A stretch of 64,000 nt of DNA from Uloborus plumipes (taxonomy: Eukaryota > Arthropoda > Arachnida > Araneae > Uloboridae), in contig JAXGGA010001164.1 in assembly GCA_038373865.1 (NCBI GenBank), forward strand, positions 102,383 through 166,382, read 5' to 3'. Positions 1 through 11,430 of the stretch are shown piece by piece. The notes under the pieces were generated by a model that did no database searches, was not told the DNA's origin, and saw only the letters and a list, made by a program, of their open reading frames with translations. Every line of letters begins with the position of its first letter. Within the stretch, counting starts at the first letter, position 1. The position numbers and the translations under genes were made by a program.

Positions 1-374
1 TTAATTAACTTCTTTTTATTTTCTGCTCAAGTTTTAAGCATCAAATTTCAGAAATGAATTTCAAAAACAGATAATAATTTCATTTTCTTAATTATTAAGT
101 ATTTTACAAAAATTAGTGCATTTTCAAAATTACAGTTGTTCGACTTCGAAATGAACTTTTAAAAATTTATCAGTTTTGAGCAGTGTTTAAAAAATATTTT
201 GTTTAGTTTTGCAAGGTATTGATAAAACATTTGTTCATTTTAATTTTTTGCTCACACACGAATTTTAAACATCAAAATTCCAAAACTGATTAAAAAAAAA
301 AGTAAGTTGCAGGGTAAGAAGTATTCAGCAGAATAACCTTAACAATTTCCAAAAAATACCTACACATAGTGTAT
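1..374. other. AT-rich sequence, nothing recognised
   Basis: Low-complexity AT-rich DNA with short A and T runs. No open frame, terminal repeat or RNA-like fold could be supported. Confidence 0.5.
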
Positions 375-944
375 TTAACTCTCGTGGGTTCCTTGGGGTC
401 ATATGTGACCCCAATGCAATTTCTGTTTAATATATTTTGTTAATCAACCATTTGTTTTAATGGCATTTTGTGGCTTTTATTCTTCTAGTTTTCTATTCAA
501 AATAATGCTATTATTGTGTTTTATTTTTCTCGAATTGCATTTTTTGCACACAAGACCCTTGGGGTCACTTCCCCAGAAGGCCAAAAAAAAGAGGACGTTG
601 CAACTTTTGTCCAAGAGAACTGGACAGAAAATGCATTGAAAAATGTCATAAGTGTTTGAAATTCACTTGCAAAAATCATGTTTTTTCAGGTCTGTAATAG
701 ATGTAAGTAAATCTACAGTTATTGTAAGTTTTTCTCTAAAATTATAATTTTAATTCATGAACTAAATTTTACTTTAATTGTATCTTTTTATTTTTTGTTT
801 TTTTAGCTTTAAAAAGTGTGTGAACTTAAATAATGCATGTAACGTTCAATAATTATAATGAATTAATTAAAGGGAGCATTGGGGTCGTTTATGACCCCAA
901 GGGTCTGGAGTGTAACTGAAATGGGAGGGACCCACGAGGGTTAA
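375..944 (+). mobile_element. piggyBac-like element, internally deleted, TTAA target site
   Basis: TTAA stands at both edges (375-378 and 941-944). The inner ends are inverted: CTCTCGTGGGTTCC at 379 matches the complement of GGGACCCACGAGGG at 927-940 at most positions. Just inside, the motif TTGGGGTC...GACCCCAA occurs at both ends (about 393-417 and 877-903), giving a longer subterminal inverted repeat. TTAA duplication plus terminal repeats of this form are the signature of the piggyBac superfamily. At about 560 bp it is far shorter than an autonomous copy (usually over 2 kb), but it keeps the last part of the transposase frame (separate entry). I infer a deletion derivative that has lost the catalytic domain. 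Confidence 0.78.
572..697 (+). pseudogene. C-terminal cysteine-rich domain of a piggyBac transposase (fragment)
   Basis: The frame from 572 to the TAA at 695-697 reads through a basic stretch (PRRPKKRGR), then a zinc-binding pattern: CNFC, then KCIEKCHKC, then CKNH, and ends shortly after. The spacing C-X2-C, C-X3-C-H-X-C, C-X2-H matches the cysteine-rich (RING/PHD-like) domain at the end of piggyBac transposases, which binds the element's terminal repeats. The basic stretch before it resembles the nuclear localisation segment of that family. No DDD catalytic domain is present in the remaining 200 bases upstream, so this is a leftover tail. The position, just inside the right half of a TTAA-flanked element, agrees. 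No frameshift or stop is seen inside the fragment. Confidence 0.72.
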
Positions 945-2475
945 GTTTAATTGAAAGTTTTTCAAATAGTTGTTTAAAATTTTCCATTTCGTTTTCAATA
1001 AAGCCATCTTGATTCCCCAAACAATGGGCACACTTTTCATTTTTAATACGTAAAAATAATCGATGTTATCACGACCGCATTCATTCAAGCCTAAAACAAA
1101 ATTAACAAAATAAAATAGAATGAGATCAATCAGTCCCCAACTGCCTGAGAAGATACCGAAAATAAAAAAAAAAACATTATAAAAAGAAAATGGCAATCAG
1201 TAGGAAAATCATCGTTCCTGGCACAAATGGACCGTTACACCGCTAGGGCAATTTGCATTTAATGCGAACATCTAAACTCTTCTCGATCGCTGGCATTATT
1301 TATTTGTTTTTCTCGCCAAGATGAGCGGAAAAAAATCGTTTTTCGGAAGAATGTTCGCCGTCAAAAGAGGGCGTTCCACGTTCGAACGAGCATCGCGGTC
1401 AAGTTTAGAACGCAGATCGAGGTCGACGGAAGAGCTCGCCTGTCGATAAAGAATTCTTCGTAGCTCTTTTTTCGGTTTGGCGTTACGCTCATGGAGTATT
1501 AGAAGGAAAAAGCACGCAACAAGTGAAAATTCGAACCCATCACGAGATTTTCGAATTCGTAAAGGAACTATCATGCACTAGTTGTTCGTTCTAAAGGGTT
1601 ATTGAGATTGGTACCTATTGACCTCGACAGGGAGAAACTGGGGCAGCGAAAATTAAAATTATTCTGTCGCTTTGGAACACAAAAATTTAAATCGTCTGTT
1701 TGTTTACGCTGTGTAACAGATGTTACATCATGTAAACATTTCTGCTCATTTTGGCAGAAAAGATGAAACTATGAATGAGACATTTTCTCCATGTTAGTTC
1801 TTTCATTATCAAATAAATATTAAAAAAAAAGAGGTAATGTAGATAAAGAATTAAAACTAAAAAGTAAAGGAAATTAAATTAAGTACATAAATTCAAATAA
1901 TTACGGAAATATTTAAAAAATAAGTAAATGAATAAATAATTGTTTAAGCTTGCATAAAAACTGAAGTTCTTTTCTAAATTATCAATACTTTCAATTCACG
2001 CTGAAGTGGGAAGGTAAAAGGGATGTATCTGGAAATTTTTCGTTTTTAAGTTTTTGCTATAAACTATTATTTTTGTTTCCTCATTCTTAACTTTTAGCCT
2101 GCATTTCGTCTTTACATTATCCGAATTTGTCAGTTTCATATATATATTTTAATCTTTTGAAAGATGTTTAACCGTGGTTCGATTATGCAAACGAATATCG
2201 ACTTGCAGTAGAATTTTATTCTTTACGTTATTTACACATTTTGAAAATAGAGCATTTTCCATGTAGTTGTATGTTTTCCAAATAGGTTTGAGACATGATT
2301 TTTCTGAAATCCAACACCGGATACTGCAAATTGTATGAGATATTACGAAGTTCTCCGAAAAAACTAAGATTTTGTTAAGTCTTCCAGTTGTAATCAAGAC
2401 TGCTGCTAAATTTTATATCAATCTTACTAAGCCTGGTTACATAGTAAAAACTCAAAGATTTACTTTGAGTGTAAA
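945..2475. other. Non-coding; GC-richer patch at 1205-1600
   Basis: Mostly AT-rich. A patch at about 1205-1600 is richer in GC and holds a 92-codon minus-strand open frame (1296-1574) with many Arg, Lys and Asp and no motif I recognise. It could be a relic exon or transposon fragment. I do not call it a gene. Confidence 0.35.
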
Positions 2476-3076
2476 TACAGTGAACTCTCACTTATCCGCC
2501 GGCGCAAGAGACCAATAGAAAAAGGCGCATAAGTGAGAGAGACGTATAAGTGAATAAGAGCCAATATTTAGAAAAGTGCCAATTTGAAGTTGGAGTTTTC
2601 TGGAAAAAAAAATTTTTTTGCAGAAGAAAACTAATATTGGATTTTAAGTCTAAATTGGGTTTAAATGCAAGAAAATAAAAGGGGGGAGGTCACGGAAGTT
2701 ATTTACCCCCTCCTTAGAATACTCACTTCTAAGCCGTTACAGATCTGATGAATGTTACAGATCTGATGTTAATATGAGCTACATATTTGAGTTTATGCTT
2801 TCAGTCTTCGTTAACATCTCTAAATATGATATCATTTCCTTGCATTTTTAACATAGAATTAAGATAATTGTGTTAAAATATATATATTAGGCTAAAAAAT
2901 CAAATTTCATTATAAAAAAGCATTTCTTGGAAATAAAAATGAGCGATAAGGTTTTTAGATAAAATAAATTATGAGATTACCGAATCCAAGCTAATAAAAC
3001 ATTTGTTTTGTTTTGAAACAACACACAACTTCAACTTTTTCAACACACAACTCTGCTGCTTGCTTTTTTTTAATTA

Positions 3077-3304
3077 CCGTAAATCAGGGTTACTTGGACC
3101 CAGAAGAGGGCTACTTGAGCCCACAGTAAAATGATAAAATCTGGGTTTGGTACTAGCGTTAGAGACTGCAGAGGGTTTCTACCTAGTGGAGAAACGGGGA
3201 ACTACGTGCAAGTCTTCAACTAGTCGGTACCAAACCTAGATTTTATCATTTTATTGTAGTGGGCTCAAGTAACCCCCTAGGGTCCAAGTAACCCTGATTT
3301 ACGG
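3077..3304. mobile_element. 228-bp TA MITE, copy 1
   Basis: Terminal inverted repeats begin CCGTAAATCAGGGTTACTTG and extend through GGACCC; TA flanks both sides. Much of the element is a long imperfect palindrome, with AAAATGATAAAATCTGGGTT mirrored near the other end. A second 228-bp copy lies at 23829-24056. It fits Tc1/mariner-type MITEs. Confidence 0.8.
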
Positions 3305-3400
3305 TAGTTGCAGGAAATTTAATTTCTTGATCAGAAATTCAAATTTAGCATGCTAGTTATTATTTAGTTATTTAGCGAAGTTATGAGAAATTGAAGCACC

Positions 3401-3465
3401 AAAAAAAAAAAAAAATAATAAAAAAAAAAAAAATAAATAAATAAATAAATAAAATAATAATAATT
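3401..3465. repeat. A-rich simple repeat, A-runs then (AAAT)n
   Basis: Two long A runs broken by TAAT, followed by repeated AAAT/AATAA units. It lies inside the nested element at 2558-4430. Confidence 0.85.
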
Positions 3466-5008
3466 AATTAACTTAATTTCTGCAGTGTCAATTTTTCTTA
3501 TTTTACTAACTTCTATTGTTAGGTCATACAAATCACAAATGAAGCAATTGTACTAAAACTCATTGCTTTTCATTTTTTACGAACAAAAATATTCAATATA
3601 CATGGCTAAAACCTATGATTTTTGCTTTTTATAATTCTGAAACGTGTGAGTTAGTTCTGTAACATATTCGCTGTTTTTCAATGTTACCGCTCTGACTGTT
3701 ACCGATCTGACAAACTGACAAAGTTTTTTTTTTTATTTCCGAGTCGATCGCACTAAACCAAAATCAAACACGTGGTTTTTTCACTTGTAATAAAGGACTA
3801 TACTTATATATAAAATAAATTTTAAAATAATAAAAACTGCGCATTTTAGAGCGTGTTACCGATCTGATGACTCAAATAGCACACATTTCATAAAATCACC
3901 TTAAAAAATCTTACCTACAGTTTTAGATGCAGAAATGCAAATTTTAATTACGATTCGATAAAACATCCCACCAGGTACCCAGTATCACGTGGTATAGGTG
4001 CAGGAAATGATTTTGGGAGCCTAAACATAGATCGGAAGTTATTGTTACCACTCTGACGGCGGAACTTGGGACACGCTTATTTCGCATCGGCTAGAAAATC
4101 AGAAATTTATTAAAACAAAAATAAAGTAAAATATTAACAAAGGGGTAAAAATAGAATCGTTTTTTGTGCAAGTGCGTTTTTTGGGAAGTTAGAAAGCGCG
4201 CATGACCTGTTTGCATGCTAAGCTTTGCTACCTGGGACACGTTACCGATCTGATTTTTGATGTATAAAAACAATATTTTCTGAAGAAAATTTTTTTTTCT
4301 GATGTTATTAGACGAAATGAAAGCAGAACCTTATCTTCTTTCTGGGGACTATTATTTTTTTAACTAGTTATTGAAATACTAGTGAAAATTCATTTGGGAC
4401 TCAAATTGGCACTTTTCTAAATATTAGCTCATAATCCTCTTTAAATTACTAAAACGCAACATAGGTTCTAATGAGAGAATGAATAAGAATGTTTCTATAT
4501 GAAAGGGATATATTACGATGGTTTCGGCAATTACTGTAACTTAACTGCAATGATGAAGAGAAAACAAATAATTGTAGTATACCTAATTACAAACCGTTCG
4601 CTTTAAAATGATGCATAATAGATAATTGTCCCTCTCCTAACTTTAGTTCATACGGAAAAAATGCCTTCCATGAGAAATAAAGGCGAAAGATTAAAGAGGA
4701 GAGTGAAGAAAAATGCTTATTTTTTAAAGAAATTAATTTAAATTTTAGGGAAAATTCGGCGCATAAGTGAAACATTTATCTGTAGAGCGACACATAAACG
4801 AATTCCACTATCATTATTATGCTATGGAATGTGCTGGGACCATTCAAAAGCGTCGTATAAGTGAAAATGGCGCATAAGAGAGGAGGCGTATAAGTGAGAG
4901 TTCACTGTAATAGAAATTCCTTATTTACAATTGACTATATTTTAGTTTAAAAAGAATAAAATAAATAAATCATCTAAAAAAAGGTTAACCTTGTTTACCT
5001 GTGATTTA

Positions 5009-5346
5009 CACTACAAAAAAAAAGCTGTTGTTTTTACAGTATAAAGCTGGCAGCAGAGGCTCCAGTTTAAAACTGTAAAAGTAAAGTAATAAACTGTAAA
5101 AATAACTGTTTTACAGTTTATTACTGTAAAACTAGCAATTTTATAACTTATTACTGTTAAATTAGCAATTTTACCACAAAATTAGCTGCATTAAACTATA
5201 AAAACAACAGTATAATACTGGCAGTAGAGGTTTCAGCTTAAAACTGTAAAATGTACTGTAATAAACTGTGAAACTAGTAGTTTTACAGTTTATTACTGTA
5301 AAATTAGCTGTAGTATACTGTAAAAAAACATCAATTTTTTACAGTG
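5009..5346. mobile_element. TA MITE with CACTGTAAAAAA-type ends, copy 1
   Basis: Ends CACTACAAAAAAAAAGCTGT and the complement of TTTTTTACAGTG form the terminal inverted repeat; TA flanks both (5007-5008, 5347-5348). The interior has several palindromic ACAGTTTATTACTGTAAAA units. The longer relative at 11431-12239 has the same ends and the same unit in a large tandem array. Confidence 0.72.
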
Positions 5347-5704
5347 TACGATTGTTTTTCGATTTTTTCTGATTTTGAGAATTTACAGAACAAAGTGAAG
5401 TCTGAAGACAAGTGCCGATTTATTTTGAAAATAGCTTATTGTGTAACGGAGGCTAATATAACAAATCGAGTAAGATGTCGAATCTACAATACTTGTAGGT
5501 AATTGATTGACATACGACAGAGTAGGGAAAACTTAGGAGGTTTTACCCTCTTTTTATAAACACATTTTTCTATTTTCTGACCGATAGATTTCCCAAATGG
5601 ACATAATTGTTATCCTTATAATGTCCGAAAACTTTGCTCAGTACTATTTGTTCTTTAAATTATGTCTTAATTTTTTATTAGAAGTTTTTCAACTGGGTCA
5701 TACC

Positions 5705-6000
5705 CGGTAGCGCCCAGATGGGAGGTCACGGGAGGTCACCGTGACCTCCCAATCATTTCCGTATTCACACATTTTGCTAACGATACGGCAATTTGAAGAC
5801 AATAAATTGCAACATTGAGATCATTTGTTCTCTTTAGCTTTTGGAATTATTTTTAAAAGATGCCTGTTTTTTCTCACTAAATGTTATGCATTTACGACAT
5901 GTGTGCATGACTGTATTTTATCATTCGCAAAAAATTGGAACTTCATTCGGCAAATCGATAATTTTCCCTCTCCCAAAAATTTTACTTCGGAGTGCCCCTG
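5705..6000. mobile_element. hAT-type MITE, 296 bp
   Basis: Flanked by GTCATACC (5697-5704) and GTCAAACC (6001-6008), an 8-bp duplication with one mismatch, as hAT elements make. The right end is GTGCCCCTG; the left end is CGGTAGCGCCC, a worn version of CAGG-GCGCC. The body matches the complement of 44079-44359, including the palindromic GGAGGTCACxGTGACCTCC segment, which confirms a repeat family. Confidence 0.6.
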
Positions 6001-6142
6001 GTCAAACCTCTCTACTTGAGGGAGGTTTGACCTATCGTAACGGGGTTTGACCCACGGTGATTAAAAGTTAAAAAATAATTGCATGTCTAATTAAATGTTA
6101 TTACAAGGTACCTCCAATAATTACATATAATAAAATGTAATA

Positions 6143-6668
6143 CAGTAACCCCTCGTTATATCGCGCTTTTCGGGGGACAAGAAAAAAGCGCGATATAACC
6201 GAGGTCATTAAAAATAGTTTTCAATCCAGCATGCAAGTAAATTATAAGTGCACATACATAAAAATTCATTTATTCGAACATAAGCTTTTTTTTTTCAGAC
6301 AAAGTAACAAAAAAATATAACTTTTATAGATTACTACTACACATTACTAACAGATGCTTTTCGCTCATTGTATCAATACAAAGAAAGTGTCCAGTAGTTT
6401 CCAAACTGGTCTCTGCAGTATGCAAGTTTGGGTGACAGGAATTTGCTGCTTCTTTTCAGCGAATTCAGAAGAATAGAAGAACCTTCGTTTTGTTCATTGA
6501 TGACAAAATAAATGAGAAAGAGACCTTTTCTGAGCACCTTACATATTTTCTCAAAAATGGTTTCGAACTAAAAAAAAATTTTTTTGGAGGGGGGGGGGGA
6601 GACAAAAGAAAAGAGCGATATATCCGAATGAGCGATATAACGAGGCGCGATATAACGAGGGGCTACTG
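6143..6668. mobile_element. Tigger-like MITE, 526 bp
   Basis: TIR CAGTAACCCCTCGTTATATC at 6143 mirrors GATATAACGAGGGGCTACTG ending at 6668. TA is on both sides. GCGCGATATAAC is repeated several times next to the ends. The CAGT-ACC-CTCGTTAT pattern is a common Tigger/pogo end. No transposase remains. Confidence 0.78.
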
Positions 6669-7949
6669 TATAAATTGTACAATGAATTAAATTTGATTCA
6701 GACGGGATTATGATTTCTAGAAATGCCACAGTCAAATTTCATTTTCAAAACAGCTCTTTGTGTGCCGCAACTGATAATTATCTGAGGGAACTTAATGACA
6801 TCTGTTTTTGGACACTTTTGCAACATTTACTTTTTTAGGACAAATGAAAATGAAGTTACATGTCACAGCTCTTTAAACAAAATTTATAGAAAAATTACGC
6901 TCATTTGCTTTTATGGAGCAACCAATATTATGTAAGAAAATTCAGTTGGTTAAAGATTTTACAAATATTTCCGATTTCAATGATATAACAATTGTTTGGA
7001 AGTCTTTGAAATAATCACCTAAATCACTTGAGATGTGAAATTATTTTGGTAAAGATTCGTTAGCTGTTTATCAGAAAAATCTAATCTTAACTCTGTTGTT
7101 TTCTTCCTAGTCTTTATCTTGTAATTTGAGAATGTTCTCTTATCTTTTCTACATGGTGCATCATTTTGATATTTATATACACAGATGTATCTGTGAAAAT
7201 GCTTGATTTGGTACGTTTGCTACCACCTTTTGCTTTTTCTAAGTCTTTACTGATTTTCATATTATAAAACAAAAAGTACTTCAGTTACAACGAAAGAAAT
7301 ATTAGCTAATAATTGTGGAAAGTAGATATGGGTTGAGTGTCAACAGTAAATTTGCTAACAAAGAAGAAAATCAAGTTTTAGCTGCATTTAGTTTTATCAG
7401 AATTGCGCATTAACAGGAAGTGATTCAAATGAATGTCAAGAGGATGAGTACAAGTTAAAAATAAAATCTTCTTTCTTCTGAATTAGAAACAGTTCTTTTA
7501 ATAACTAATTAAATGTTGTATGCAGTTTTCAAATTGCTGCACCACCAACTGACACTAAATGAGGAGGTCTCACCCGGTTCAAACCTCCCTTAGTAGCCAT
7601 TTTAACGTTCATTAATATAAATAATGAAAGTGAAAAACAAGTATGCACTGTTATAGTACATTAGTCTGAGTATACTAATAACTAATAATTCAATTTGCTT
7701 TTATTTATGCCAATAACGAGTAGTACCGGGAGAGATGAACTTCTAAAAAAAACTATTTTTCCTGAAAAAGACATTACATACGATTGCTCCTTTATTCTAC
7801 TTCAAAGTGGCTAGAAAATAGAAACAACTTTGGATCCTAATTGATACCATGTTACCATAAGAGGCTTAGCAGTTAAATAAATGTTTAACTATGAAAAGAG
7901 AGGGTGCGTCAAACCTCTATAGTTACCCTTACTATCGATGGTAAACTCT

Positions 7950-8060
7950 ATACCTCAAAATCAGACCACCGAAAAACACACTATCACTACTTTTCAGGAG
8001 AGCGTAAAAACGTTTGTCTGGTGCATGAAAATTTGGGAAACGCTCTCTTATAACAATGAT
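7950..8060. repeat. Interspersed repeat related to 12985-13080 and 24524-24661
   Basis: The segment with TACCTCAAAATCAGAC and ACTTTTCAGGAGAGCGTAAA aligns with CTTCAGAACCAGACTAA...TTTTCAGTAGAGGGCGTAAA at 12985-13050 and with one arm of the palindrome at 24524. It is an old, diverged repeat. Confidence 0.5.
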
Positions 8061-9782
8061 AAATAAATGTAAAGGGACTGACGATTAACTGACAAAAAAA
8101 AAATCTGGATAATGACTATGTTCTAAATTCAGCTTTATTTTATGCTCTATACTATTCTCCTTTTTTTTCAATTTTAATGGTTTTTCTAATACAGTAGACG
8201 CCGGTTAATCGAATCAGTGTTTTTTTTTAATCAGTCGCTTTATTGAACCAACACTGTTCACAGCAAACGTGATTGATATAAGCTGTGGCCAATGTTTTTC
8301 AAAACAAGATTAACTGATCAATTATTTAAAAAAATCAATTCATTAAACCTGGGTTCATTTAATATGAATTAATGAAGGAATAAATATTTTTTCCCAGAAA
8401 ATAATCTTGATTTCGAAACGTTAACTTTTTTAAAAATCCAAGTTACTAGTTAAAGTAGAAAAGTTGGGACCTTTAAAAAAAGTTCAACGCAATTAAAACT
8501 AGGCTAATAATGGAATTACATTTCAAATCTATGCAAGTATTTAGAAAAATATAAAATTAAGTTGATAACGACTATTTTTAACTTCGTTATCCGAAGGAAG
8601 ATTTAAAACCAGTAACTATCAAAATAAAAACACGTTTCAATCCAAACATCCTCAAAAATGTCGAGCTATTTTTACCAAGCAATTTAATTTAAATCTTTTA
8701 AAATAGTAAATATTCCGTTCTCTAAAGTTCTCGGCGGAAAAAGAAAGCGGATGTCGAACTCTTACTTTGGACGTTGACACACATTTAAATCTTTTATTCT
8801 CTTCACTTCATCTTCGCCGAAACCACTGGAACGGATATGTAGGAAAATTAATTTAAATTATTAGACAATCGATGTTATTCGTGGCAGCAGTAACTACGAA
8901 AGGTTGACCTATTTGCAGGTGGGTCATTAAGTTGCATAAATGATGGTGACATATTTGATTTGAAATAATTAGAAAGTTTTGAATCAGTTAATTGTTCTAT
9001 TTTTGTCTTTTAGTTTCGTAATGGGCTTAAAACTCAGCATTATCAAGTCACAAGTTTCAAAAAATTAAGGCACATTACTTGTTTCGGAGTAACAAGGAAC
9101 CCTTTTACCAAGGCAAAAATATGTTTTGAGAATCAATCACAATGCATTTCTTTCACTGCGCTGTGTTGACAAAAGTTAAATGCTTTAACTCTTGCAAACC
9201 AGATTTAAAATAATATCTTAAAGTTGTTATCGACATAAAATTCATTATTTTCCTGTTACAAAAAAAGCAAAAAAAAAAAAAAAAGAAAATATATTAACGT
9301 ATACTAATTTTATTAAACGACAAGAAGTTCCGTTTAAACTAAACTAGTCTTTCCGTTACACTAACATCGGTTTTACATTATCAGAGAAGTATTCGCTAAA
9401 TTGACTTACACTACAAAAATTATTGAAAATTTCAAAACTAAAGCGAAAACATGATTCTTTATATTAAAAAAACTATTAGTTAATTGAGGTTTAATGTCTG
9501 TGTGATGCATACACAATAGATTTAAATGGATGTGCTGCATACCTGATTTTAGTTGAAACAACGTTGGCTATAAATCGAAGGTTAATTATTATCAAAATAT
9601 ATTTTGATACTAATTAAACAGTTGCTTGAAATTGATAAAATAATATCATGTTAACTTACTTCAAATATTTTCAAGCACTAATATATCCTGTTTTGAAATA
9701 ATGACTTTGACTAGGCTTGAATAGCTTGATGAAATGGTGGCTTTAAAAAGTTTGGAAAAATCTTCAAACAACTTTTGATTTT
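8061..9782. other. Non-coding; single Tigger-like end at 8192
   Basis: AT-rich. At 8192 a lone TIR-like string CAGTAGACGCCGGTTAATCG follows TA, resembling a Tigger end, but no partner was found, so it is probably a truncated copy. An A run lies near 9268-9283. Nothing else was recognised. Confidence 0.4.
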
Positions 9783-10295
9783 GACGCTATGCCTAATTTT
9801 GTTAAAGAAATTAATGTTTATAAAGGAGGTATCACGCATTGGAAAACTCGTTCAACGAAGCTCCAGATTCAACCACAAATCCAACTTTCTATTCGACTAC
9901 TCGGCAGAAATAGCATAATTTAGTGGATAGTAGATAATAGAGTGGAGTGAAAAAAATGAATTTTCGATTTTCGCGAACAGGTAGAAATCTATAATGGGTT
10001 ATTTGCCAATTACATTTGAATAAACTTAATTTGCGCCATTTTTTGGAAAAGCTATAGATGGACCTACTAGTGGACCGAAATGGTTGATGGGCCTGTTAGG
10101 CGAGGCTAAACAACATGTTATACTTTTTAATCAGTTAAATATGAACCTGGATAACCATTTTAGACGTTAAACCTAATTTTGTTTCAGAAATTAATGCTTA
10201 TAAAGGAGGTATCACGAATTGGAAAACTCGTTCAACTAAGCTCCAGATTCAACCACAACTCCAACTTTCTATTCGACTAGTTGGCAGAAATAGTA
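9783..10295 (+). repeat. Direct duplication of ~133 bp, 380 bp apart
   Basis: Copies at 9783-9915 and 10163-10295 share CCTAATTTTGTTxxAGAAATTAATG, TATAAAGGAGGTATCACG and CAACTTTCTATTCGACTA with scattered mismatches. The sequence between them is unrelated. It looks like an old local duplication or two copies of an interspersed repeat. Confidence 0.65.
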
Positions 10296-10471
10296 TAGCA
10301 CACGGATGCTTTCTGGCAGTGAATGATAAGTTGAAGTTGCGGTTGAATTGGGAGTTGCGTTGGACGAATTCCCCTACGTGTGATACTCGCTTCGTTCAAT
10401 AGAATAAGTAATTGGTTAAAGCGGGTATCACACACAAAGTGTAAATTTGTAAATAAGAGCCTTAACCTAAC

Positions 10472-10985
10472 CAGGGGTGCCCATCCCCCCAAGCTCAATA
10501 GCGCAAATTCCCCCCCCCCCCCCAAATTTTCACAACCCTCTTGAGTTTTTTATTTTTATTTTCACCCCTCTTTTTAATTATATTTATTTTTTTTAATATT
10601 ATTTATTTATTTGTTGAAATATTATTTCTTAATTTTTTAAATATTATTTATTTATGTTCTTAAATTATAACTATTACTTTTTTATACATTATTAATTTTT
10701 TTACTTCGGATCGAAAAGAAGTTCGAATTATGCGCAGAATAGAATCGCTTTTTTTCCTTCCAGACATTCGAAGCATACACACACGCACACAAAAAAATAA
10801 ATAAATTTTTAAATAAAAAAAAATAATAAAGAAATAAAATAAATAATTCAAATTAAAAAAAAATAAATAATTTAAATAAATAATTAAATTAGTTTAAACC
10901 CCCCCCCCCCCAAAAAAAAAAGAAAATTTGATGGCGCAATTTGCGCCATAATCACCCCCCCCCCCAACCCCTGTGGGCATCCCTG
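10472..10985. mobile_element. hAT-type MITE with CAGGGGTGCCCATCC ends
   Basis: TIR CAGGGGTGCCCATCC at 10472 mirrors GGGCATCCCTG ending 10985. The flanks are AACCTAAC (10464-10471) and AACCCAAC (10986-10993), an 8-bp duplication with one change. C/G homopolymers and GCGCAAATT/AATTTGCGCC sit just inside both ends. The centre is AT-rich filler without coding potential. Confidence 0.75.
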
Positions 10986-11430
10986 AACCCAACCATGTTT
11001 TAAATAGTTATTATAAATTGTGGTAACCCTAGCAACTAACACTACGTTGGGCAACAAAACGATAAACAAAATGTCTCCCGGACTAATTTGATTACAGGTG
11101 TTTTAGATAACACTTTTTCAAATAACTACACTTTTTTCTTCTGCATGCCCCGCTAATCTATTGATCTTCAATGTCAATCGGTAGACATATCGAATATCGA
11201 TAAGCACCTGTTTCTATTTCGAAAAACGCAGTTTTCACTGAAGTTTCAACATAACCCGAATAAAAATATTTATCTTATCCTTTCCTTTCACTAACAGCCT
11301 GCCTTCCTACTTGTATTGTAACCAAAACAAAAGCAAACTGATATTTTCTGACACTTCTTTGACAAGTACAGAATTTCATCCATAGTCTCACATAGCTCAA
11401 AATAAATTCAAGTTTAACTCAAGAATATTA

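Larger units (their letters stand above)
2558..4430. mobile_element. 1.9-kb element with ~30-bp terminal inverted repeats and ATAA duplication, nested in Tigger copy A
   Basis: Left end GAGCCAATATTTAGAAAAGT at 2558 matches the complement of the right end at 4430 with one mismatch over about 30 bases. ATAA occurs just outside both ends (2554-2557, 4431-4434). Tigger copy B has uninterrupted sequence here, which confirms the insertion. The superfamily is not clear: a 4-bp duplication fits Sola-, Chapaev- or Academ-type elements but does not decide. Inside are at least seven same-orientation copies of a motif like GTTACCGATCTGA (2736, 2754, 3683, 3698, 3855, 4044, 4241) and a TA MITE at 3077-3304. 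No transposase frame was found. Confidence 0.62.
2478..4907 (+). mobile_element. Tigger/pogo-like DNA transposon copy A with nested insertions
   Basis: Terminal inverted repeat CAGTGAACTCTCACTTATCC at 2478 matches the complement of the right end (GTGAGAGTTCACTG, ending 4907). TA stands on both sides (2476-2477 and 4908-4909). TA duplication and a CAGTG-type end followed by CTTATCCG/CTTATACG are typical of pogo/Tigger elements. Subterminal copies of GCGCATAAGTGA recur at both ends. The copy is split by a 1.9-kb insertion at 2558-4430. Without that insert it would be about 550 bp, so it is a non-autonomous derivative. Copy B (25050-27434) has the same outer sequence in the opposite orientation. 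Confidence 0.75.
5525..7928. mobile_element. Possible older TA-flanked element with GGAGGTTTNACCC ends
   Basis: The left edge (GGGAAAACTTAGGAGGTTTT) and the complement of the right edge (GGTAACTATAGAGGTTTGAC) are similar over about 45 bases with many mismatches, and TA can be placed on both sides. Copies of GGTCAAACCTCC-like sequence recur inside (about 6000-6035 and 7565-7590). Two younger insertions (5705-6000 and 6143-6668) sit within it. The boundaries are soft and the superfamily is unknown. Confidence 0.3.

Noticed and set aside
1296..1574. 92-codon minus-strand frame as a secreted protein gene
   Set aside because: It has a hydrophobic patch but no start context, splice sites or homologous motif that I can support.
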